NCBI GenBank assembly: GCA_944384065.1
Contig: CALWRY010000001.1
Location: forward strand, 87,673-151,672
Length of the DNA stretch: 64,000 nt
Reading direction: 5' to 3'
DNA from: an uncultured Enterocloster sp.
Lineage (GTDB): Bacteria; Bacillota; Clostridia; Lachnospirales; Lachnospiraceae
In this document: positions 48,982 to 57,031 of the stretch, piece by piece
Numbering within the stretch: the first letter of the stretch is position 1
Layout: the number at the start of each line of letters is the position of its first letter
Position numbers and translations under genes: made by a program
Notes under the pieces: model-generated
Databases searched by the model: none
What the model saw: the letters and a program-made list of their open reading frames with translations, nothing else
Told to the model about the DNA's origin: nothing

Positions 48982-50670
48982 CTAGCGCTCCCCCTTGTTT
49001 TCCCCGTGGGCTTCTGCTGTCTTTAAATCCTTCTTTTTGGGTGGAAGGCCTCCCTCTTCTTCCATAATAAAGAGGAATTTTGCGGCCCGCTCTGCCCATT
49101 CCTCATAGATTCTGTCATTTTCCTTGGTAAATTTAAATGCATGCCCCTGGTTGTACTGGCTGTCGGCGAAGCGGAATCCCTCGTTCAGAAGGTTATAGTA
49201 GATGCCGTAAAGCTCTTCCCTGTTCTCCGGCTTCTCCCGCACCGCTGTCTCCACGTAATCGGGCTCAAAGCACTGCAGAATCTTATTCTCATAGGGCTTC
49301 AGCTTCCTATATACGTCCGCGTTTCCAGCCGGGATAGGAGGCGTATTTTTCCCGGCAGCCTGATTGGTTTTCCATTTATAATAGTGGCGCACCTGTCCCT
49401 CGGACACATAATCCGGCTGTTTTCTCAAATCAATGGATATTTCTTCCATGCATTCCTGGAAAAACTGGTAGGCGCTGTCCTTCTCCTGCATATACAGCTC
49501 CCGCTCATACTGGGTGAGGACCCGCAGCTTCAGCGCTTTCAGGATTTCCCTGGTCACATAATAGCGGATGCACTGGATCCGTTTTGTCCGGTTGTTCTCC
49601 CATCGCTTGCCTCCGGTCTTGCCCTCCTCTTCCTCCGGAGACATAGCTGTATACCGTATCACTTCCATGAGCCCGGCGTAAAGCAGCTCATATTGATAAG
49701 CGCTTCTCTCCTTATTCTCCTCGCCAAAATAGTACTTCAGCGCCAGTTCCCTTTCCCCGGGGAGCATACTGTCTCCGTTCTCCTCTTCCGGCGAGTCGTT
49801 TATGCGGACAATCCTGGTCCTATATGCCTCCCAGGCCTCGTCAAACTGAGACTCTGATATCTGGGCCTTGATTTTGTGCTCCTTCAGGTACTGGTCAAAA
49901 AGCTCCTTGCGCGATACTAAGTCCGCAGTCCCGCTCAAGGAAGCATCGTGATCCGCCTGCCGGATCCACTTGAGAATCCGCCTGAATCCCTCCAGGTTCC
50001 TCATCCGCATCCCCAGCTGCATAATGTCGTCCCTGCTGCCCGCTTTCTGCTTGGAAGCCCACTTGCATTTCTGAAAATACCAGGTCAAAAAGGGCGCTCC
50101 CTTTTCGCTGTCGTAGGTCCGCAGGGCCTCCGGCAGGATAACCGTCACGCGGTCGGAGCGTTCCTCCTCCTTCACATTTTCCTCCAGCTCCCAGATTTCC
50201 ACCTGAATATCCTGCCACTGGGGATCCTTCCTCGCAGCCTCCAGCCTGGACTCCGGCTCTATGTCCCTAAGCCGGTCGAAAAATTCCTGGTACTTTTTCT
50301 GAAACAAGACCACCCGGCTGGGATCGTCCTTGGAATCCGCCTCCTCGATGGCCCTAAACAGGCTCTCCAAAAACAGCTCCTTTTGGGGATCGTAGTCCTC
50401 CAGCACGTTACGCAGCAATTTCTTCTCATTGGCAAAAATAGGGAGAGCCTTCCCCTTTCTCTCCTCAGGCGGCGTGAGCCGCTCATAGGCCTGAATGAGA
50501 TCCTTCTGCCACTCCATACCCCAGTCGCGGCCTGGCGACGGCGCCTCAAGCGCCTTCATAAGCGCATCATAACGGGGTTTCCTGCTCTGTCCGCAGGCCT
50601 TTTTCAGAAAACTTCCATACTTTCTTTGAAATTCCTCCGCTGCTGTCCGCACCATTTCCCCTGTTCTCAT
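48982..50670 (-). CDS. Sigma-70-like protein embedded in the CRISPR operon
   Basis: 562 aa, not a known Cas protein. Residues 181-213 (EALRTYDSEKGAPFLTWYFQ then KCKWASKQKAGSRDD) follow sigma-70 region 2 (AIxxFDPxKGxxFxTYxxxxIRxAI). Residues 250-303, running into ISESQFDEAWEAYRTRIVRI and NDSPEEENGDSM, follow region 3 (LGxSxEEVxxxLxxxxxxVSLDxPxxxDGDS). No clear region 4 is seen. Long helical flanks of unknown type lie on both sides. It is the second gene of the operon, between the stand-alone CARF protein and Cas6. It may redirect transcription when the CRISPR complex signals. Start supported by GGAGGAACACGGAGC. Confidence 0.6.
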   Translation of the reverse strand: MRTGEMVRTAAEEFQRKYGSFLKKACGQSRKPRYDALMKALEAPSPGRDWGMEWQKDLIQAYERLTPPEERKGKALPIFANEKKLLRNVLEDYDPQKELFLESLFRAIEEADSKDDPSRVVLFQKKYQEFFDRLRDIEPESRLEAARKDPQWQDIQVEIWELEENVKEEERSDRVTVILPEALRTYDSEKGAPFLTWYFQKCKWASKQKAGSRDDIMQLGMRMRNLEGFRRILKWIRQADHDASLSGTADLVSRKELFDQYLKEHKIKAQISESQFDEAWEAYRTRIVRINDSPEEENGDSMLPGERELALKYYFGEENKERSAYQYELLYAGLMEVIRYTAMSPEEEEGKTGGKRWENNRTKRIQCIRYYVTREILKALKLRVLTQYERELYMQEKDSAYQFFQECMEEISIDLRKQPDYVSEGQVRHYYKWKTNQAAGKNTPPIPAGNADVYRKLKPYENKILQCFEPDYVETAVREKPENREELYGIYYNLLNEGFRFADSQYNQGHAFKFTKENDRIYEEWAERAAKFLFIMEEEGGLPPKKKDLKTAEAHGENKGER

Positions 50671-50725
50671 GCTCCGTGTTCCTCCGTTTTGTGCTTAATC
50701 TCTAACAGTTCCTGCTTCCCGCCTG

Positions 50726-51340
50726 TTATTCATCCTCCCCGATGATTACCTTCTTAAAAAGCTCCTCTGCGTCCGGAAGCCCCATCTGGGATATGCTGTC
50801 CACGATCTCCCCGAGCTGCAGGTATTTCACCAGGTTGTAGAGCCTGCGGCCCATCTCCTTGTTGGCCTCCCGTCTGACCTCCCCGTAATACATGCCCTGC
50901 ACCAGGCAGTTGACCTTCAGCTTCTCCATAAAGATGAGAGAGAAGGCCATGAGCAGCGACACAACCTTTGTGCCATAGGTAACGCAGGCGTACACATCCG
51001 TGTCGTCCGGCGTCTGCTTTAAAATATCCGCAAACATGGCGAGCCCCACGGCCTCGGACTGATCCTCCCGGATCTCAATCTTGCGCACCGCGTCCTTGCC
51101 GATGCCCAAAGCCGCAAGCTCTGCCAAAAACTTCTGGTAGTTCTGGGCTGTATCCGAATTCTTGGGGACAACCGCCAGGATTGTGAAGTCTTCCTCCGGA
51201 TTCTCCGCCCGCTCCTGGGCGATGATGGGTATAATTGGGAACGCGGTTGTCCGGTTCTGATCCAGGGTGAACCCCACGGGCTCGTAAATCCCCTCCGTCA
51301 GCGTCCCCTGCATGGAAATAGCTGTAATAAATGTTTTCAT
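50726..51340 (-). CDS. Stand-alone CARF-domain protein, first gene of the CRISPR operon
   Basis: 204 aa. The Rossmann-like pattern ITAISMQGTLTEGIYEP, then ILAVVPKNSDTAQNYQKFL, then VYACVTYGTKVVSLLMAF (117-133) and VQGMYYGEV fits a CARF domain of the Csx1/DxTHG group, with TYGTK in place of the D-x-T-x-G loop. No HEPN or nuclease domain follows, only a short helical tail. Likely roles are a cyclic-oligoadenylate sensor, a ring nuclease, or a partner for the sigma-like protein encoded next to it. GGAGGAGAAT precedes the start, about 40 bp after the operon promoter. Confidence 0.7.
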   Translation of the reverse strand: MKTFITAISMQGTLTEGIYEPVGFTLDQNRTTAFPIIPIIAQERAENPEEDFTILAVVPKNSDTAQNYQKFLAELAALGIGKDAVRKIEIREDQSEAVGLAMFADILKQTPDDTDVYACVTYGTKVVSLLMAFSLIFMEKLKVNCLVQGMYYGEVRREANKEMGRRLYNLVKYLQLGEIVDSISQMGLPDAEELFKKVIIGEDE

Positions 51341-51378
51341 ATTCTCCTCCTTTATTTATCCGAAATCTGCTATATTTT

Positions 51379-51407
51379 ATTATACTTGGTTTACCGAGTC
51401 TGCGCAA
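51379..51407 (-). promoter_or_regulatory. Promoter of the type III-D operon
   Basis: On the minus strand TTGCGC (51402-51407), 17-bp spacer, TATAAT (51379-51384). It lies in the short gap after the VirD4-like gene and is the only clear promoter before the ten-gene operon. Confidence 0.7.
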
Positions 51408-51413
51408 TGTATT

Positions 51414-52697
51414 TTAGTAATCCCTTTCGGGCGTAAAGCCCCACTCTTTTTCCCTCCTTTCCCTTCCGGGGCATACCTGTTCCTTTTTGCTTTTCCTGGG
51501 GGAAAAGTCACGGATCAGCCTGCGGTTTAGCGGAGCCTCCCCCCGCCGGAAGATCCACATATCCCCCACGGGCATGTTGAGGATCCCGTTTAAGGGCCTG
51601 TCGCTCCTCTCGCTCACCGCCCTTGCGGTGTCCAGATCATTTCCCCCGAGATACACGTAGGTATCGCAGTTTCCGATGATGGTCCTCCCGTCATGGCCGT
51701 AAAGCTGGGTGAGCTGGGACTCCGCCTGTATCATCAGCACCGTGGAGATTTCCCGGGATCGGATGGAGGCGATCATCCGGGGAAAATCCTCGATCTTGCA
51801 GTTGGTGGCAAAGTCGTCCAGGAAGAAGCGCACCGGAACCGGGAGCCGGTTGTCCTCGCACTTCTCGTCCGCGTACCGGCACAGCTCCTGCATAGCCTGG
51901 GTGAAAAAAAGGTTGGCCAGCCGGTCCAGGGAGCGGTCCGTGTCGCTGATCTCCACAAAGAGGGCCGTCTTCCTCTTTCCTATGCTCGGAATATCGATGG
52001 TATCCGTCTCCATCATCCGGCAGATGTCCGGGCTGTCCATAAAGGCGATATGCCCGAATGTGGTTATCAGGACGCTCTTTCTGGTCTTCTCCGCGCCGCA
52101 GCGGAACTTCTTATACAGGCGCACCGCCATGGATCGGGAGGACTGCATTTCCGCCTGCTCCATTATTTTATCCATAATCGAGACGTCTTGTCTTACAGCG
52201 CAGTCACAGGCTTCCAGAAGCTTTGCCGCATTCTCCATCGTCCACTCTTTCTTCGGGTGGTTTTCGTAAATGTACGCCAATATGGACGCAAAGAGGATCT
52301 CCCCCATATCATCCCAGAACGGATCCAGGGAATGGTGATTGTCTCCCCCCACCAGCATATGAGCGATTTTCATAATATCCTGCCGGGAACGGATATAGCG
52401 GAAGAAATTGTAGTGCTCCGAATCCTGGGGATGGATAAAGCTCAGCTTCTTCACGCTGTAGCCGTGGTTTTTCAGGACAGAGGCGTACTTGCAGTGCAGG
52501 TTCCCCTTGGGATCCGAGATCACGTAGCTGCCCTCCATCTGCAGGAGATTGGGTATCACCACCCCTGTGGTCTTTCCGCTTCCCGAGCTTCCCACCACCA
52601 GGACATTGTTGTTGACCCCTGTGGCTCTGGTATCCAGGCTGTAGGAAATCTCCTCGCCGATCCTCATGATCCCGGGTGTCCCATTTTTTCTATTCAT
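51414..52697 (-). CDS. VirD4/TraG-type ATPase lacking the membrane anchor
   Basis: 427 aa. Walker A GSSGSGKTTGVVIPNLL (about 36-52) is followed by SYVISDPKGNLHCKYASVL, a hallmark of type IV coupling proteins. Walker B is VRFFLDDFATNCKIEDF, and FPRMIASIRSREISTVLMIQ and GNCDTYVYLGGND follow in the usual order. The N-terminal transmembrane helices are missing, and no relaxase, MobC or T4SS gene is nearby, so it is not part of a visible conjugation locus. ATG overlaps the stop of the MYG1-like gene (ATGA), so the two are coupled. The role here is unclear. Confidence 0.8.
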   Translation of the reverse strand: MNRKNGTPGIMRIGEEISYSLDTRATGVNNNVLVVGSSGSGKTTGVVIPNLLQMEGSYVISDPKGNLHCKYASVLKNHGYSVKKLSFIHPQDSEHYNFFRYIRSRQDIMKIAHMLVGGDNHHSLDPFWDDMGEILFASILAYIYENHPKKEWTMENAAKLLEACDCAVRQDVSIMDKIMEQAEMQSSRSMAVRLYKKFRCGAEKTRKSVLITTFGHIAFMDSPDICRMMETDTIDIPSIGKRKTALFVEISDTDRSLDRLANLFFTQAMQELCRYADEKCEDNRLPVPVRFFLDDFATNCKIEDFPRMIASIRSREISTVLMIQAESQLTQLYGHDGRTIIGNCDTYVYLGGNDLDTARAVSERSDRPLNGILNMPVGDMWIFRRGEAPLNRRLIRDFSPRKSKKEQVCPGRERREKEWGFTPERDY

Positions 52698-53530
52698 ATA
52701 ACCTCTCCTTCTCTAAAGCGTGTTTGAGCTATACGGCACAGGCGGATGGCCGTCTCCTTATCCCTTGTATTAATAAGATGTCTTCCCCTGTGGCAGAACA
52801 GCAGTCCCGGATCTATCCGGCCCAGGGTCTTAGGATCCGCTCCGGCCCACTCCTCGGGGAACGGAATCTTCACCGCAGGGGACTCCCGGGAGCAGGGCAC
52901 ACCCTGAGCGTTCCAGCCATTTCTCAGGGACGGATATATACAGAAATTTTTTTCCGTGCCTATAAGCGCCTCCTTCCAGGGGATGTAGGTTTCCAGTACC
53001 TCAATGCTCCCCGGACTCTTTCCCAGGTTTTCCGCTCCCTCCTTTGCCTGCCGCTCCGCCTCCATCCTCCTTCGCGTATTTTCTATATAAAGGGAGAGAA
53101 GTCCTTTCGCCGTCTCCACCGCCTGGAAGAACCGCTCGCCGCTCTGGGCTGCGCCCGGCTCATTGAAGGAGGCGATGAACGCGGCCATGGCGTCCGGGCC
53201 CTTCCCATTGTCTGCGGCGTCCAGAGGCTTTACAAATCTGCCCTCCACATGTTCCGCCGCCTCCTGTCCCAAAAGCCCGGCCCCGTACCTCTCCCACAGA
53301 AGGCCAAAGGCCCCGTAGGGAGTTCCATCCCCCCGAACCCTGGCGTCCTTCTGGTGATGGTCAAATTCCCCCATCCCGATGTCGTACACAATCCCCTCAA
53401 AATTCTCCGGAACCCGGCTCCCCCGCAAAATCTTGATTCCCGGAAACACCATTGTCAGCAGCGCGGTGGCAAACACATCATCCGCGTGAAACATCCCGTC
53501 GTGGGTAAATCCATATTGATGCCCTTCCAT
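52694..53530 (-). CDS. MYG1/UPF0160-like metal-dependent hydrolase
   Basis: 278 aa. The N-terminal motif THDGMFHADDVFATALL and later YDIGMGEFDHHQKDARVRGD (a DHH-like site) followed by PYGAFGLLWERYG define the MYG1 family, related to DHH phosphoesterases and thought to be an exonuclease. All key His/Asp residues are kept. AAGGAGGATATAGC precedes the start. It is coupled to the VirD4-like gene by a 4-bp overlap, an uncommon pairing. Confidence 0.85.
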   Translation of the reverse strand: MEGHQYGFTHDGMFHADDVFATALLTMVFPGIKILRGSRVPENFEGIVYDIGMGEFDHHQKDARVRGDGTPYGAFGLLWERYGAGLLGQEAAEHVEGRFVKPLDAADNGKGPDAMAAFIASFNEPGAAQSGERFFQAVETAKGLLSLYIENTRRRMEAERQAKEGAENLGKSPGSIEVLETYIPWKEALIGTEKNFCIYPSLRNGWNAQGVPCSRESPAVKIPFPEEWAGADPKTLGRIDPGLLFCHRGRHLINTRDKETAIRLCRIAQTRFREGEVI

Positions 53531-53674
53531 GCTATATCCTCCTTCTCTTTTCTTTAAAATCCGCTGTTTGCTGCCCTCCTTTCTTCACCTCCTTTCCTTC
53601 CTCTCAATAAATTAATCGGGGAGATAAGCCGAGTTTTCTTCAATATTTCGCCTTCATCCCGTTTATGAACCGAA

Positions 53675-53703
53675 GTATAAATTCCCCCTTTTTACAAATA
53701 CTA
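53675..53703 (+). promoter_or_regulatory. Candidate sigma-G-type promoter of spoVT
   Basis: GTATA (53675-53679), 17-bp spacer, AATACTA (53697-53703), one base from the CATACTA-type -10 of the sigma-G consensus. spoVT of B. subtilis is transcribed by sigma-G, which supports the reading. Confidence 0.5.
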
Positions 53704-53759
53704 CATGTATCGGCAGCCAACAGGATAAATGTCAGAAAGTAAAATGGAGGAATTTTGGT

Positions 53760-54308
53760 ATGAAAGCTACAGGTATTGTGAGAAGAATCGACGACCTCGG
53801 CCGGGTGGTAATCCCCAAGGAAATCCGCCGGACCCTGCGTCTGAGAGAAGGTACGCCGTTAGAAATATTTACAGACAGAGAGGGGGAAATTATTCTCAAG
53901 AAATATTCGCCCATGATGGAGCTCACCGCCTTCGCCGGTCAGTATGCGGAGGCCATGGCCCAGTCCACCGGGCTTTTGGTATGTATCACAGACAGGGATC
54001 AGGTTATCGCCGTGTCCGGCGGCGCGCGAAAGGAGCTTCTCCAGAAGACCATCAGCCCCCAGCTGGAGCAGGTCATCAATGAGCGGACCTCCGTTCTCGC
54101 AGGGAAGGACGACAAAGCCTTTATCCATCTTGTGGATGAGGAGCCGGAGGGGATCACCGCTCAGGTTGTGGCTCCCATCATCTGCGAGGGGGACGCCATC
54201 GGCGCGGTGGCCCTCTTAAGCCGGGAGCCCCGGGCCAAGTTCGGCGATATGGAAACCAAGCTCGCTTCCACGGCTGCCGGATTTTTGGGACGGCAGATGG
54301 AGGGATAG
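53760..54308 (+). CDS. spoVT: Stage V sporulation protein T (AbrB-type regulator)
   Basis: 182 aa. The N-terminal AbrB/MazE swapped-hairpin DNA-binding domain (MKATGIVRRIDDLGRVVIPK, then EIRRTLRLREGTPLEIF, 1-50) is followed by a GAF-like domain (about 55-180). The length and linker KKYSPMMELTAFAGQYAEA match SpoVT. It regulates sigma-G genes in the developing forespore, so the organism is a spore former or derived from one. ATGGAGGAATTTTGGT precedes the start. It diverges from the MYG1-like gene; the ~229 bp between them hold only promoter-like sequence. Confidence 0.93.
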   Translation: MKATGIVRRIDDLGRVVIPKEIRRTLRLREGTPLEIFTDREGEIILKKYSPMMELTAFAGQYAEAMAQSTGLLVCITDRDQVIAVSGGARKELLQKTISPQLEQVINERTSVLAGKDDKAFIHLVDEEPEGITAQVVAPIICEGDAIGAVALLSREPRAKFGDMETKLASTAAGFLGRQMEG

Positions 54309-54313
54309 GGAAC

Positions 54314-54340
54314 GAAAAAAGGCAGCCCGAAGGCTGCCTC
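54314..54340 (-). terminator. Rho-independent terminator of the amino-acid ABC transporter
   Basis: GGCAGCC (54321-54327) pairs with GGCTGCC (54332-54338); on the minus strand the stem is followed by TTTTTT. It lies between the convergent spoVT and ATPase genes and may serve both. Confidence 0.82.
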
Positions 54341-54361
54341 TACATATCATCTGAAGGCGCG

Positions 54362-55084
54362 CTACAGCACCTTTTCCAAAAACGACTTCGCCCGATCCGT
54401 CTTGGGATTTGCAAAGAACTCATCCGGCGGAGCGTCCTCCAGTATCAGGCCGTCGTCGATAAAACAGATCCGATCCGCCACCTCCCTGGCAAACCCCATC
54501 TCGTGGGTGACCAGTGTCATGGTGATGCCTGTATGGGCCAGCTCCTTGATCACCTCCAGAACCTCCTTCACCATCTCCGGATCCAGAGCGCTGGTGGGCT
54601 CATCAAAGAGCATAATCTTGGGCTCCATAGCCAGGGCCCTGGCAATGGCGATTCGCTGCTTCTGCCCTCCGGAGAGCTTGCCGGGATAGGTTCCCGCCTT
54701 CTCCGTCAGTCCTACCAGTTTTAAGAGCTCCATGGCCTTGGCCTCAGCAGCCCCCTTATCCATCTTGTTGACCTTCATGGGGGCGTAGGTCATATTTTCC
54801 ATAACGGTCATATGGGGGAACAGGTTAAAATGCTGGAACACCATGCCAATGTCCTTACGGATGGCCTGGATATCCGTCTTGGGGGCGGTGATGTCCGTTC
54901 CCTCGATAAACACCTGTCCCTTGGTGGGACGCTCCAGAAGGTTCATGCACCGAAGGATGGTGGATTTTCCAGAGCCGGATGGGCCGATGAGGGTCACAAC
55001 CTCGCCCTTTTCGATTTTCAGGTTAATCCCCTTTAAAACCTCCAGCTTTCCGAAGTTCTTATATACATCACGAAACTCTATCAC
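54362..55084 (-). CDS. Polar amino-acid ABC transporter, ATP-binding subunit (GlnQ-like)
   Basis: 240 aa. Walker [17 protein letters not shown]-loop [12 protein letters not shown], signature [15 protein letters not shown], Walker [16 protein letters not shown] and H-loop [11 protein letters not shown] are all present, with the sequence style of the GlnQ/HisP group. It powers uptake of a polar amino acid. It overlaps the permease gene by 17 bp and ends the three-gene unit. Confidence 0.94.
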   Translation of the reverse strand: MIEFRDVYKNFGKLEVLKGINLKIEKGEVVTLIGPSGSGKSTILRCMNLLERPTKGQVFIEGTDITAPKTDIQAIRKDIGMVFQHFNLFPHMTVMENMTYAPMKVNKMDKGAAEAKAMELLKLVGLTEKAGTYPGKLSGGQKQRIAIARALAMEPKIMLFDEPTSALDPEMVKEVLEVIKELAHTGITMTLVTHEMGFAREVADRICFIDDGLILEDAPPDEFFANPKTDRAKSFLEKVL

Positions 55085-55736
55085 TTCTGTTCACCCACCT
55101 TTCCAGACGGTTCGCCACAACAGACAGAACCATAACAAATATGTAGTAGATCAGCGCGATCACCAGATAGGGCTCAAAGAACCGGAAGGTGAGAACCGTA
55201 ATCTGATCCGCTGCCCGCAGAAGCTCCACCGCTCCGATATAGGACAGGATAGAGGACTCCTTTAAGAGGGCAATGGCCTCATTCACAAGGCTGGGCAAGA
55301 TATGCTTTATGGCCTGAGGGAGAATGATGTCCTTCATCATATCCCGGTATCCCACTCCCAGGGACATGGCTGCCTCATACTGCCCCTTGTCCACGCCTGT
55401 GATGCCTCCCCGGAAAATCTCGGAGATGTAGGCCGCAGAGTTCAGGGAGAAGGTCAAAATACCTGACTGGGTGGTGGTAAAGGTGATGTCCAAAAGCTGG
55501 GGCAGGCCAAAGTGTACAATACACAGCTGCACCAGAAGAGGGGTTCCTCTGAAAATAGAGGTGTAAAATCTTCCAAACCAGACCAGAGGCGCGCACTTGC
55601 TGATTTTAACCAGCGACAGCAATACGCCAAGCAGAAAACCAAACACCGCACAAATGGCCGTCATTTTGAGGGTGGTCAACGCGCCATGGTACAAAAACGG
55701 CCAATATTGCCAGACGCAGCTAAAATCAAGCTCCAT
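55068..55736 (-). CDS. Polar amino-acid ABC transporter, permease (GlnP/HisM-like)
   Basis: 222 aa, about five transmembrane helices. [20 protein letters not shown] and [20 protein letters not shown] are typical of the HisMQ family, and the EAA loop is [24 protein letters not shown]. It forms the membrane channel with the GlnQ-like ATPase. It lies 57 bp after the binding-protein gene. Confidence 0.93.
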   Translation of the reverse strand: MELDFSCVWQYWPFLYHGALTTLKMTAICAVFGFLLGVLLSLVKISKCAPLVWFGRFYTSIFRGTPLLVQLCIVHFGLPQLLDITFTTTQSGILTFSLNSAAYISEIFRGGITGVDKGQYEAAMSLGVGYRDMMKDIILPQAIKHILPSLVNEAIALLKESSILSYIGAVELLRAADQITVLTFRFFEPYLVIALIYYIFVMVLSVVANRLERWVNRSDRVS

Positions 55737-55793
55737 TTTCTACTACTCCTTTCAAGTCAGGCCCGCAAGACGCGGGCCTGTCGCTTCCAATAA

Positions 55794-56708
55794 TTAATCG
55801 AGAATAAACTGCTCGCTCAGGTGGGTCGCGATGATCTCATCCAGCTCGCCGTTCTCCATCATTTCCTTCAGGGTGTTGTTGAAGGTCTCAAAGTAGGGAG
55901 ACTCCTTGGGGAAGCCGATGGCGAAGCAGTCCTCGGTCTTGTCCAGAAGGCTCATGGCCAAGCCCTCGTTTTCCTTTAAGAACTCCGTAGCGCCTGCGCC
56001 GTCAATGATGCAGGCGTCCGCGCGTCCGCTCTTAACCTCCTCGATGCAGGCCGGGCTTCCCTGAATGCCTACGGTCTCAGCGCCCTCAATTCCTTCCGCT
56101 ACCTGCTGGTAGTTGGTTCCGAATACATAAGCCACGGTCTTCCCCTTTAAGGAGTCCAGATCCGGGTAGTTGTCCTCTGCGCGGTACACGATAGCGTTGC
56201 GGGGAGAGAAGAATACCTCAGAGAAGTCCAGAGTCTCCCGGCGCTCATCTGTAGGAGCCATGCCGCCGCTGCAGAAGTCGATCTGGCCGGCCTGGATAGC
56301 CGCCATAAGGCTCTTGAAAGGCATATCCACAAACTCTACCTGGCCGCCGTTCTTCTCGACAATCGCCTTTACAATATCAATGTTCATGCCCACATAGGTC
56401 TTGGTTCCGTCCGCCGCCATCTCGATGGACTCAAAGGGAACGAATGTTGCAGAGCATCCAACCTTCACGGTCTTGCCTGCAAACGGGTTGTCCGCAGACA
56501 CCTCGGCCGCGCTTGTCTCCTCAGCGCTCTCCGCCGCCTCGGTGCTCTCCTCCTCAGCCGCTGCGGTCGTCTCCGCCTCCGTCTCTGCCGCTTCCGTGGC
56601 TGCCGCTGTTGTAGCAGCCGCCGTAGTTTCCTCTGCCGTGCTGCCGCAGCCTGTAAGCATACCGATGGCAAGCAGGGCGCTGACAGCAAATGCCAATGTC
56701 TTCTTCAT
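55794..56708 (-). CDS. Polar amino-acid ABC transporter, substrate-binding lipoprotein
   Basis: 304 aa. Lipoprotein signal MKKTLAFAVSALLAIGMLTGC (lipobox MLTG-C) is followed by a long Thr/Ala/Glu-rich linker (about 25-65) and a type 2 periplasmic-binding fold: VKVGCSATFVPFESIEMAAD, then MNIDIVKAIVEKNGG, then FKSLMAAIQAGQIDFCSGGM. The ligand is not certain; the DxxP/FSxxxF pattern suggests a polar amino acid. The start at 56708 has GAGGAGGAAATCC upstream. First gene of the unit. Confidence 0.92.
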   Translation of the reverse strand: MKKTLAFAVSALLAIGMLTGCGSTAEETTAAATTAAATEAAETEAETTAAAEEESTEAAESAEETSAAEVSADNPFAGKTVKVGCSATFVPFESIEMAADGTKTYVGMNIDIVKAIVEKNGGQVEFVDMPFKSLMAAIQAGQIDFCSGGMAPTDERRETLDFSEVFFSPRNAIVYRAEDNYPDLDSLKGKTVAYVFGTNYQQVAEGIEGAETVGIQGSPACIEEVKSGRADACIIDGAGATEFLKENEGLAMSLLDKTEDCFAIGFPKESPYFETFNNTLKEMMENGELDEIIATHLSEQFILD

Positions 56709-56742
56709 AATGGATTTCCTCCTCTTTTTATAGATCCGCATA

Positions 56743-56771
56743 ATTATACCACACTCCCTCGCCCCTTACAA
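56743..56771 (-). promoter_or_regulatory. Promoter of the amino-acid ABC transporter
   Basis: On the minus strand TTGTAA (56766-56771), 17-bp spacer, TATAAT (56743-56748), 35 bp before the binding-protein start. Confidence 0.75.
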
Positions 56772-56800
56772 TCCTTAATTTTACTAAAATATATTTGATA

Positions 56801-56828
56801 TTGACATCTTTCCCGCCCATGCTATAAT
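56801..56828 (+). promoter_or_regulatory. Consensus sigma-A promoter of the deacetylase pair
   Basis: TTGACA (56801-56806), 16-bp spacer, TATAAT (56823-56828): both hexamers are perfect. Transcription should start near 56835, giving a ~197-nt leader before the first gene. The 323-bp gap 56709-57031 thus holds two divergent promoters and this leader. Confidence 0.85.
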
Positions 56829-56868
56829 CGAGATGCATGAATAAAAATACGCAACAATTCAGAGCGGC

Positions 56869-56933
56869 GGGAAAAGAGCGGGGCGGACAGGCGTCAAGGC
56901 TCCTTGTAAGCCTGCCCGCCCCGCTCTTTTCCC
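56869..56933 (+). repeat. Long hairpin 1 in the deacetylase leader
   Basis: A 24-nt arm (56869-56892) beginning GGGAAAAGAGCGGGGCGG pairs with 56910-56933 with one A/C mismatch. The 17-nt loop folds again as CAAGG/CCTTG. No T-run follows, so it is not a plain terminator. Predicted to be extremely stable in RNA. Confidence 0.88.
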
Positions 56934-56983
56934 ATCGGATGAATATCCGATGCTTCTTGCCCGGCCAAAGGCCGGACAAGAAG
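56934..56983 (+). repeat. Hairpins 2 and 3 in the deacetylase leader
   Basis: ATCGGAT (56934-56940) pairs with ATCCGAT (56945-56951). Then CTTCTTGCCCGGCC (56953-56966) pairs with GGCCGGACAAGAAG (56970-56983) with one C/A mismatch over a 3-nt loop. They follow hairpin 1 without a gap, so three stems stack end to end before the first coding start. Confidence 0.85.
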
Positions 56984-57031
56984 ATGCGCCGCTCCGAAGG
57001 CCTGCGAAATACGCATACGAGGTGCTTACAT

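Noticed and set aside
51414-52697. VirD4/TraG ATPase considered as a sign of an integrative conjugative element
   Set aside because: No relaxase, integrase, T4SS or attachment repeats nearby; kept only as an orphan gene.
53531-53759. Search for a CRISPR array or tracr-like RNA between the MYG1-like gene and spoVT
   Set aside because: No repeated units; the stretch holds promoter-like and purine-rich sequence only.
56621-56700. GC-rich Ala/Thr/Glu stretch of the binding-protein gene, considered as a microsatellite
   Set aside because: It encodes the usual disordered linker after the lipoprotein cysteine; imperfect repeats without strict period.
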